Positions 57,050-64,000 of a DNA stretch of 64,000 nucleotides are shown here, piece after piece. Origin of the DNA: Methylomonas sp. LW13 (GTDB lineage: Bacteria; Pseudomonadota; Gammaproteobacteria; Methylococcales; Methylomonadaceae); the NCBI RefSeq assembly GCF_016865255.1, contig NZ_CP033381.1, positions 1-64,000 of the forward strand, read 5' to 3'. The translations under genes were made by a program, and so were the position numbers. The notes under the pieces were generated by a model. The model was not told where the DNA came from. It saw only the letters and a list, made by a program, of their open reading frames with translations, and made no database searches. Every line of letters begins with the position of its first letter. The stretch's first letter is position 1.

Positions 57050-58032
57050 TCGAATTGTACTGGCCCTGGTTGTTATCTCTACTGCCGCTACCGCTGCTAT
57101 TGCGTTGGCTGTTGCCGGCGCGTGCCATCGCCCAAACGGCAGCATTGAAAGTACCGTTTCTGGACGATCTTGGCCCCAGCGAAACGCGGGTGGTCAGCAG
57201 CGAACGGCGCTGGCCTTTATGGCTGGCAGCTTTTGCCTGGGCCTGTTTACTGTTGGCCGCCGCGCGTCCGCAATGGCTCGGCGAACCCATCGAGCAAGCG
57301 GTCAGCGGCCGAGATTTGATGCTGGCAGTGGACGTATCCGGCAGTATGCAGGAGGAAGATTTCATCCTTGGCAAGCAGCGCGTGGATCGGTTAACCGCCA
57401 TCAAGCAAGTGGCCGGCGATTTTATTCAACGCCGGGTCGGCGACCGTCTGGGCTTGATCCTGTTCGGTACGCAAGCTTACTTGCACGTGCCGTTAACCTT
57501 TGATCGCAAGACCGTGCAAACCTTGTTACATGAGGCTTTTATCGGCATCACCGAGGACGACCCGAAAACCTCGATAGGCGACGCCATCGGCTTGGCAATC
57601 AAACGGCTGCAACAACAGCAAGATGCCAGCCGCGTGTTGATTTTATTGACCGACGGCGCCAATACCGCCGGCGAATTAACGCCGATAAAAGCCGCTGAAC
57701 TGGCAGCCGAACATAAGCTGAAAATCTACACGATAGGCATAGGTGCCGATGAAGTATTGGTGCGCAGCCTGTTCGGTACCCGCCGGGTCAATCCGTCCGC
57801 CGATCTGGACGAAAAAACCCTGACTGCGATTGCCGATACGACCGGCGGCCATTATTTCCGGGCGCGTAATACCGAAGAACTGGAAAAAATCTACCGGATG
57901 CTGGATCAGCTGGAGCCGGTTGAAAAAGACAAACAATATTTTCGGCCGCGCAGTGAGCTATTTTATTGGCCGCTGGGTCTGGCTTTGCTATTGACGGGAT
58001 GGTTAACCTTGGCCCGCTTGAGGTGGTCATGA
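57046..58032 (+). CDS. BatA-like VWA protein
   Basis: A 328-residue membrane protein with two N-terminal hydrophobic segments, a VWA domain with the MIDAS motif in LMLAVDVSGSMQEED, and a C-terminal membrane helix. I start at ATG 57046, overlapping the previous stop; an upstream in-frame start at 57010 would only add sequence shadowing the neighbour. Bat proteins are linked to MoxR chaperoning of envelope or oxidative-stress functions. Four-base overlap with the next gene. Confidence 0.9.
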   Translation: MIELYWPWLLSLLPLPLLLRWLLPARAIAQTAALKVPFLDDLGPSETRVVSSERRWPLWLAAFAWACLLLAAARPQWLGEPIEQAVSGRDLMLAVDVSGSMQEEDFILGKQRVDRLTAIKQVAGDFIQRRVGDRLGLILFGTQAYLHVPLTFDRKTVQTLLHEAFIGITEDDPKTSIGDAIGLAIKRLQQQQDASRVLILLTDGANTAGELTPIKAAELAAEHKLKIYTIGIGADEVLVRSLFGTRRVNPSADLDEKTLTAIADTTGGHYFRARNTEELEKIYRMLDQLEPVEKDKQYFRPRSELFYWPLGLALLLTGWLTLARLRWS

Positions 58033-59816
58033 ATTTTGCCGAGTTTCATTTCCTGCGGCCCTGGTGGTTGCTGGCATTATTGCCGGCCGCGCTGTTTTTG
58101 ATTTTGCTGGTGCGGCATCGGCAAGGGCGCGGTAACTGGAGCGAGGTATGCGATGCCGAGTTGCTGCCCTTTATTTTGCAAGACAAACCGTTGCAAGCAT
58201 CGCGTGGCCCTTTGTTCGGTGCCGGCTTTGCCGCGTTGCTAACCATAATCGCCTTGGCCGGTCCCACCTGGCAGCGCTTGCCCGGCCCGGCCTTTAGAAA
58301 CGATGCGGCGCTGGTGATTGCGCTGGATTTGTCCAAATCCATGGATGCCGCCGACATCAAACCCAGCCGTATCGGTAAGGCCCGTTACAAAATTGCCGAT
58401 TTATTAAAACAGCGCAAAGACGGCCAAACTGCATTACTGGTCTACGGCGGCGATGCGTTTACCGTCACACCATTGACCAACGATACCGCGACCATTGATA
58501 GCCAGCTAAGCGCACTGACCACCGACATCATGCCCAGTCCGGGCAGCAACACCAGTGCGGCATTGAATGCGGCGGTGGCATTGCTGCGTCAGGCCGGCCT
58601 GGTCAAGGGCCATATCCTGCTGGTCACCGACGGCGTCGACGCCGATGTGGCCGAGCAGGCCGAACACTGGTTGGACGATTACCGGCTCTCGGTACTGGCG
58701 ATGGGCACGCCGGAAGGCGCACCTATCCAGTTGCAAGGCTCAGGGTTTTTAAAAGATAGCAATGGCTCTATCGTGGTCGCCAAGCTGGACGAAGCCGCGC
58801 TGAACACGCTGGCGCAACACGGTCGCGGCATTTATCAGCCGGTGACGGCAAACGATGCGGATGTCGAGAATTTGGGGCGTTTGTTCAATAGCGCCGACAC
58901 CGGTGGCGAAAATTTGGATAGCAATCTGTTGTTGCAACAATGGGATGAAAAAGGCCCCTGGCTGTTGTTGCTGGTATTGCCTTGGGCAGCTTTGCAATTT
59001 AGAAAAGGTTTGTTATTGGCCTTGCTGTGTCTATTGCCGCTGCCGAAGAACAGCTACGCGCTGGACTGGCAGAGCTTGTGGCAAACGCCGGATCAACGCG
59101 CCAAGCAGGCTTTCGAGCAACAGCAATATCAACAAGCTGCCGAGCAGTTCGACAACCCGGATTGGCGCGCCGCCGCCCAATACAAGGCCGGTCAATATCA
59201 AGAAGCCGCCGAGACCTTGAAAAACACCCAAAGTGCGGAAGGCCATTACAACCGCGGCAATGCCTTGGCTCAGGCCGGCCAGTTGCAAGAGGCCGTGCAA
59301 GCCTATCAACAGGCGCTGCAACTTGATCCTAAGCATCAGGATGCGAAATACAATAAGGAGCTGGTTGAGAAGAAGCTGAAAGAACAGGAACAGCAGAAGG
59401 AGAATCAACAGCAAGACCAGCAAAAGCAGGACAAACAGGATTCTTCTGAGCAACAGCAAAAGCAGCAGCAACAGCAGGACGGCAAGCCCGATCAAGCCGA
59501 CAAAGATGCGCAGCAGGAGCAAAAACCGCAAGACCAGCAAAAAGCCGACGCCAAGCAGGACGCGGAACAAAATAAGGCGAAAGAAGACCAACAATCCGAA
59601 GCCGAGGCCAAACAGCAAGCTGAGCCGCAGCCGCCCAAGCAAGAGCCGACAGACCAGGAACAAGCCGCGCAAGCCACGGAAAAAAACGAAACCGAGCGCG
59701 CCAACGAGCAATTGTTGAAGCGCATACCCGACGAGCCGACGGGCTTACTAAAGCGTAAATTCAAATATCAATACGGTCAGCGCAATCGAGCTAACCCGAC
59801 CGGTCCGGCCTGGTAA
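58029..59816 (+). CDS. BatB/BatC fusion: VWA plus TPR protein
   Basis: A 595-residue protein starting at ATG 58029, which overlaps the batA stop. The N-terminus has membrane segments and a VWA MIDAS motif (LVIALDLSKSMDAAD). After a further membrane helix come TPR units (GHYNRGNALAQAGQLQEAVQ, AYQQALQLDP) and a 200-residue Gln/Lys/Glu-rich low-complexity tail (QQQKQQQQQDGKPDQADKDA). BatB and BatC are separate proteins in Bacteroides; the fusion is common in proteobacteria. Confidence 0.9.
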   Translation: MNFAEFHFLRPWWLLALLPAALFLILLVRHRQGRGNWSEVCDAELLPFILQDKPLQASRGPLFGAGFAALLTIIALAGPTWQRLPGPAFRNDAALVIALDLSKSMDAADIKPSRIGKARYKIADLLKQRKDGQTALLVYGGDAFTVTPLTNDTATIDSQLSALTTDIMPSPGSNTSAALNAAVALLRQAGLVKGHILLVTDGVDADVAEQAEHWLDDYRLSVLAMGTPEGAPIQLQGSGFLKDSNGSIVVAKLDEAALNTLAQHGRGIYQPVTANDADVENLGRLFNSADTGGENLDSNLLLQQWDEKGPWLLLLVLPWAALQFRKGLLLALLCLLPLPKNSYALDWQSLWQTPDQRAKQAFEQQQYQQAAEQFDNPDWRAAAQYKAGQYQEAAETLKNTQSAEGHYNRGNALAQAGQLQEAVQAYQQALQLDPKHQDAKYNKELVEKKLKEQEQQKENQQQDQQKQDKQDSSEQQQKQQQQQDGKPDQADKDAQQEQKPQDQQKADAKQDAEQNKAKEDQQSEAEAKQQAEPQPPKQEPTDQEQAAQATEKNETERANEQLLKRIPDEPTGLLKRKFKYQYGQRNRANPTGPAW

Positions 59817-59887
59817 ATTGACGGATCGGGAATCCGGAACGAATTAGCCTAAGACCGACACATTTTAATATTGGACGCGATGAAACG

Positions 59888-61186
59888 ATGGATATTGGCC
59901 TGATACTGATTTTAATCCTGATCAACGGTGTGTTTGCAATGTCGGAAATGTCGCTGGTCTCTTCCGGACTGGCGCGCTTGCAGAAATTGGCCGGCGAAAA
60001 ACGCGGGGGGGCGCGCACCGCGCTGAAATTGCACCAGGACCCGTCCCGATTTTTGTCTACCGTGCAGGTCGGCATTACCTCGGTCGGCATTCTCAGCGGC
60101 GCGCTGGGCGAGGATGCCTTGACCGAGCCCCTGTATCGGCAATTGCTAAACATCCCCGCACTGGCACCCTATGCCCAGAGCATTGCATTAATCGCCACGG
60201 TATTTCTGATTACTTATTGTTCGGTAGTCATAGGTGAACTGGTGCCCAAGCGACTGGCCTTGCTACATCCGGAGCGGATTGCGGTGTTTATCGCCCGGCC
60301 CATGCACACCCTGTCACTGGTTGCCAGCCCCATCGTCTGGCTGCTGTCTTCATCCAGTACGCTGATACTGCGGCTATTTGGCGCGCATCGGCCGCCGCAG
60401 ACCAGTGTCACCAACGAAGAAATTAAACTGCTGATGGAAATCGGTGCGGAGTCCGGGGTATTTCATGCCAGCGAAAGCCATTTGGTCGGTAACGTCTTGC
60501 AACTGGATGAACAAATGCTGGGTGCGGCCATGACGCCCCGGCAACAAATATACGCTATTGATTTAAGTGATCCGGAAGCGACAGTGCGCGCCGAAATCGC
60601 CGACTGTCCTTACGCCCGGGCAGTAATTTGCCGGGACGGTCTGGAAAATGTGGTCGGAATCTTGCAAAGAAGCGATCTGCTGAAGCTGGCGATGTCTGGC
60701 GAGACCTTGGATATAGCGCCGATCCTGCATACACCGCTATACGTGCCGGAAGCCATGACGCTAAGGCAATTACTGGAGTTTTTCCAGGAAAAGCGAGCCG
60801 ATCTGGCGCTGGTCGTCGACGAATATGGGGATATTGAAGGCTTGGTCACGCTGAGCGATGTGCTGAAAGCCATCGTCGGCCATCTGCCCAGCCGCACCAA
60901 TCTGGACGTCGATGTGGTGCAACGTAGCGACGGCTCATGGTTGGTAGATGGCGGCTTATCGATTCAGCGTTTGAAGACGGTGATCGGTATAGACGGCAAT
61001 TTGCCCGGCGAAGCCGACAACGCCTATCACACCGTCGGCGGCTTTATTTTGTTTTACCTGGAAAAAATTCCCCAAGTAACGGACAACTTCGAATATCGGC
61101 AGTGGCGTTTCGAGATCGTCGACATCGACGGTACTCGTATTGACAAGGTGTTGGTCAGCGCCAAGCCGCCCGAGCCCGCAATTTAA
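59888..61186 (+). CDS. CNNM/CBS/CorC_HlyC-type membrane protein (hemolysin-like)
   Basis: A 432-residue protein with the DUF21/CNNM membrane domain (INGVFAMSEMSLVSSGLARL; VVIGELVPKRLAL), a pair of CBS domains (AAMTPRQQIYAIDLS; ADLALVVDEYGDIEGLVTLS) and a C-terminal CorC_HlyC domain (NAYHTVGGFILFYLEKIPQV). Such proteins are implicated in Mg2+/Co2+ transport despite the hemolysin name. It stands alone, about 70 bp after the Bat cluster. Confidence 0.92.
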   Translation: MDIGLILILILINGVFAMSEMSLVSSGLARLQKLAGEKRGGARTALKLHQDPSRFLSTVQVGITSVGILSGALGEDALTEPLYRQLLNIPALAPYAQSIALIATVFLITYCSVVIGELVPKRLALLHPERIAVFIARPMHTLSLVASPIVWLLSSSSTLILRLFGAHRPPQTSVTNEEIKLLMEIGAESGVFHASESHLVGNVLQLDEQMLGAAMTPRQQIYAIDLSDPEATVRAEIADCPYARAVICRDGLENVVGILQRSDLLKLAMSGETLDIAPILHTPLYVPEAMTLRQLLEFFQEKRADLALVVDEYGDIEGLVTLSDVLKAIVGHLPSRTNLDVDVVQRSDGSWLVDGGLSIQRLKTVIGIDGNLPGEADNAYHTVGGFILFYLEKIPQVTDNFEYRQWRFEIVDIDGTRIDKVLVSAKPPEPAI

Positions 61187-61377
61187 CGCTTTGCCAAATT
61201 GGGTTTGTCGGCCTAAAGCGCAATAGGCGACACCTGAGTTATACGCCAACATTGCTTGCATCGGCATTCGCTTTACATCGTTAGATTACCTGACGACCTA
61301 GAAAATCACCTGGCAACGTAGAAGTAGCCCGTGATTTGTTAGTTGTTTGAAAAGATTTTTTGCTTAAAGGACATACC

Positions 61378-62514
61378 ATGAAAGCCAAGCTCCATACGTC
61401 ATTCCGCTCCTCGCCGCTTATGGCCGCGCTGTTTTTGCTGAGTTTTGCCTTGCCCGCCATTGGCGCGGATCATAAACCCTTATTGGAAGCCTCGCCCGCC
61501 CTGTTAAAGCTGCTAAGCATCGCCGAAGTCAAACCCGGCGAAGTCGGCGAGTCGTTGAATCTTTCGGCTCGGGTGGAGTTGGATCAACATAGGGTCGCAC
61601 GCATCGGCGCCTCGGTAACCGGACGGATTACCGAAATCGATGCCATGCTCGGCCAAGCGGTAAAAAAAGGGGAACGTCTGGCGCTATTGAACAGTACCGA
61701 GTTGGGTAAAGCTCAGTCCGACTATTTAAAAGCCGCGTCGCAAGTCAATTTGCGGCGGATTACCGTCAAACGCGCCGAGCGCCTGCTGGAAAGCGGCGTG
61801 ATCTCGGAAGCCGAGTTTCAGGAGCGGCAGAGCGTGTTGACTGAAGCGGATGTGGATTTACGCGCCGCCGCCGACCAGTTGCGGGTCATGGGCATGAGGG
61901 ATGCCGATTTGCAGCGCATAGACAAACAACGCAGCATTCACTCCTTTTCGCCGGTTACCGCCAGCATAGACGGCGTCGTCATCGAACGAAACGTCGCCAT
62001 CGGCCAGGTGGTACAGCCGGCAGACGCCTTGTATACCGTTGCGGACTTGTCGCAGCTGTGGCTGGTAGCGGAAATTCCCGAGCAACAAGCGCATTGGGCG
62101 CGGCAAGGCGACCAAGCCTTCGCCGAAGTGCCGGCACTGCCGGGGCAGGAAGTTAGCGGTAAGTTGATTTACGTCGCCGATATGGTCGATTCGGACACCC
62201 GCACGGTGACGGTGCGCATGGCCCTGGCCAATCCGCAGCGTCTGTTTAAGCCGCAGATGCTGGCTACTCTAAAAATCAGCAAGCCCGGTTCGCAAACCTT
62301 GATCGTGCCCAGCCAGGCGGTGGTCAGGGAAAATGATAAGGATTTTGTGTTTGTGGAAACCGCCGCCGCCCGGTTCGAATTGCGCCCGGTACGTTTGGGC
62401 CGCGAAGAAGCGCAGAAACGGCCCTTATTGGAAGGCTTGAAAGCGGGTGAAAAAATTGTCGTGGGCGGCGCGTTTCATTTAAATAACGAACGCCTGCGCA
62501 GCACATTGGAGTAG
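61378..62514 (+). CDS. RND efflux periplasmic adaptor (CzcB/CusB type)
   Basis: A 378-residue membrane-fusion protein with a signal peptide (SPLMAALFLLSFALPAIGAD), a barrel-sandwich/lipoyl domain (ASVTGRITEIDAMLGQAVKK), a helical hairpin and a beta-barrel (LWLVAEIPEQQ). I start at ATG 61378, eight bases after AAAGGA; TTG 61360 upstream is in frame but unsupported. It pairs with the HME-type RND pump gene that begins 3 bp after its stop. Metal specificity cannot be fixed: no Met-rich copper motif is seen. Confidence 0.88.
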   Translation: MKAKLHTSFRSSPLMAALFLLSFALPAIGADHKPLLEASPALLKLLSIAEVKPGEVGESLNLSARVELDQHRVARIGASVTGRITEIDAMLGQAVKKGERLALLNSTELGKAQSDYLKAASQVNLRRITVKRAERLLESGVISEAEFQERQSVLTEADVDLRAAADQLRVMGMRDADLQRIDKQRSIHSFSPVTASIDGVVIERNVAIGQVVQPADALYTVADLSQLWLVAEIPEQQAHWARQGDQAFAEVPALPGQEVSGKLIYVADMVDSDTRTVTVRMALANPQRLFKPQMLATLKISKPGSQTLIVPSQAVVRENDKDFVFVETAAARFELRPVRLGREEAQKRPLLEGLKAGEKIVVGGAFHLNNERLRSTLE

Positions 62515-62517
62515 AGC

Positions 62518-64000
62518 ATGATTAACAGCCTAATAGCAGCCGCTCTGCATCAACGTGTTCTGGTGGCGGTGCTGGCAGTGGCGGTCACGCTGTTCGGCGT
62601 GCGCGCCGTGCAGCAGTTGTCGGTGGATGCATTTCCGGATGTCACCAATATCCAGGTTCAAATTGCCACCGAAGCGACCGGCAAATCGCCGGACGAAGTG
62701 GAACGCCTGGTCACCGTGCCCTTGGAAATAGCGATGGCCGGCCTGCCGGGTCTGGAAGAAATGCGTTCGATGAATAAGAACGGCTTGTCTTTGATCACGT
62801 TAATTTTTACCGATAAGACCGAGGTTTACTTTGCCCGGCAGTTGGTGATGGAGCGGCTGATAGAGGTGAAGCAGCAGATGCCGCAAGGCATCAATCCGGT
62901 GCTGGGGCCGGTGTCCACCGGCTTGGGCGAGGTGTATCAATACACCTTGGAACGCGACGACGACGGTCAGCGGGCCTTGACCCAGGAGGAATTGCAACAG
63001 CGCCGCGAAGCCCAGGACTGGGTGGTACGGCCGTTGCTGCGCGGGATTCCCGGCGTGGCGGAAATCAACTCCCAGGGCGGCTATGTCAAGCAATACCAGG
63101 TGTTGGTTGACCCCAACCGCTTGCATCATTACCGGATTTCATTGACTGAAGTATTCGAGGCGCTGGCCAGAAATAACGCCAACAGCGGCGGCGGCGTACT
63201 GCCGCATTATGCCGAGCAATATCTGATTCGCGGCGTCGGCTTGATCAACGACGTCAAGGACATCGGCAATATCGTCTTGAAGGAAGAAGACTCCGTACCG
63301 GTGCATATGCATGATGTCGCCGAAGTCAAAATCGGCCACGAAGTCCGGGCGGGTGCAGTGCTCAAGGACGGCTACACCGAATCCGTGGGCGGCATTGTCA
63401 TGATGCTGCGCGGCGGCAACGCCAAGGAAGTGGTCAGTCGTATTAAGGCGCGAGTGGCGGAAATCAACGCGAAAGGCATGCTGCCGCATGACCTGAAAAT
63501 TGTTTCCTATTACGACCGTAGCGATTTGGTGGATGCGGCTTTGCATACCGTGACCAAAGTTCTGCTGGAAGGCATTGTGTTGGTGGTGATCGTGTTGTTC
63601 CTGTTTCTGGGCGATGTCCGCTCCAGTCTGATCGTGGTCAGCACCTTGATCGTCACGCCCTTGGTGACGTTTATCGCGATGAATCAGCTGGGTCTGTCCG
63701 CCAATTTGATGTCGCTGGGCGGCTTGGCGATTGCCATTGGTTTAATGGTCGACGGTTCGGTGGTCGTGGTGGAAAACGCTTTTCGTTTGCTCGGCGAACG
63801 CAAGGGCCGCGCTACCAGCCGGGTGCGCGTGGTGCAGACCGCGGCACAGGAAGTGGCCACGCCGGTATTGTTCGGTGTCGGCATCATCGTGCTGGTATTT
63901 TTGCCGCTGATGACGCTGCAAGGCATGGAAGGCAAGATGTTCGCGCCGCTGGCTTATACCATTGCGATTGCCTTGCTGATTTCGTTGATCGTGTCGTTGA
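62518..64000 (+). CDS. Heavy-metal RND efflux pump (CzcA/CusA family), partial at window end
   Basis: Open from ATG 62518 through the last base of the window (494 codons), so the C-terminal half is missing. The start MINSLIAAALHQRVLVAVLA, the porter-domain block DVTNIQVQIATEATGKSPDE and the TM4 proton-relay region GLMVDGSVVVVENAF place it in the HME-RND family. With its adaptor upstream it would export divalent or monovalent metal ions through an outer-membrane channel. The VDGSVVVVEN variant is nearer to CzcA/CnrA than to CusA (VDAAIVMIEN). Confidence 0.9.
   Translation, partial: MINSLIAAALHQRVLVAVLAVAVTLFGVRAVQQLSVDAFPDVTNIQVQIATEATGKSPDEVERLVTVPLEIAMAGLPGLEEMRSMNKNGLSLITLIFTDKTEVYFARQLVMERLIEVKQQMPQGINPVLGPVSTGLGEVYQYTLERDDDGQRALTQEELQQRREAQDWVVRPLLRGIPGVAEINSQGGYVKQYQVLVDPNRLHHYRISLTEVFEALARNNANSGGGVLPHYAEQYLIRGVGLINDVKDIGNIVLKEEDSVPVHMHDVAEVKIGHEVRAGAVLKDGYTESVGGIVMMLRGGNAKEVVSRIKARVAEINAKGMLPHDLKIVSYYDRSDLVDAALHTVTKVLLEGIVLVVIVLFLFLGDVRSSLIVVSTLIVTPLVTFIAMNQLGLSANLMSLGGLAIAIGLMVDGSVVVVENAFRLLGERKGRATSRVRVVQTAAQEVATPVLFGVGIIVLVFLPLMTLQGMEGKMFAPLAYTIAIALLISLIVSL

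Noticed and set aside
59031-59711. A 226-codon Leu-rich reading frame on the minus strand
   Set aside because: It is the complement of the Gln/Lys-rich tail of the BatB/BatC gene; CAG/AAG-rich DNA reads as Leu codons on the other strand.

Overview
The window starts on the first base of dnaA and carries dnaA-dnaN-recF-gyrB, so it is the origin-proximal end of a chromosome. The gene families (Rep helicase, YqgE/RuvX, PyrR-PyrB-PyrC', GshB, MoxR/Bat cluster, HME-type RND pump) indicate a gammaproteobacterium. A Methylomonas-like methanotroph is my best guess from protein flavour, but no methane-oxidation gene is visible to prove it.

1-6224: replication block. The dnaA-dnaN gap holds two perfect DnaA boxes, one relaxed box and an AT-rich stretch (candidate oriC). 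Two parS-like 16-mers lie at the end of recF.

6227-30969: a 24.7-kb Tn7-like transposon inserted exactly at the gyrB stop codon. It has TGTCGGGTG...CACCCGACA ends, a perfect 5-bp target duplication (TAACG) and TnsB-type repeats packed tightly at the gyrB side and widely spaced at the far side. The core is xre, a truncated TnsA-like ORF, tnsA, tnsB, tnsC, tniQ1 and a second tniQ with three HTH-like segments that is split by an in-frame TAA. Cargo includes a giant HNH-NACHT protein (probable anti-phage STAND NTPase) next to the gyrB-side end, SelO, a MazE antitoxin without a recognisable toxin, NERD, SRAP, cold-shock/Excalibur and YceK-like proteins, a three-gene TIGR04255/HTH/unknown operon, and a secreted Cys-rich protein with a membrane partner. 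Relics of IS21 istB and of an MntA nucleotidyltransferase are also inside.

30970-38491: a second accessory stretch. It holds an MntA-like nucleotidyltransferase whose HepT partner is cut to 33 codons, a translationally coupled pair (helical-repeat protein plus restriction-endonuclease-like protein) that looks like an undescribed defence module, a decayed 21-bp tandem repeat beside a hypothetical gene, a CueR-type regulator, and a methyltransferase gene broken by an amber codon behind a promoter with the 19-bp spacer typical of MerR-family control.

38492-64000: ordinary chromosome. rep, a DegQ/MucD protease, a double cNMP-binding/rhodanese protein, rpmG-rpmB, gshB-tonB-yqgE-ruvX, pyrR-pyrB-pyrC' (the last without its metal ligands), a LOG-family protein, a MoxR-DUF58-DUF4381-BatA-BatB/C cluster interrupted by a large GGDEF/EAL protein, a CNNM/CBS protein and the start of a CzcBA/CusBA efflux operon that runs off the window.
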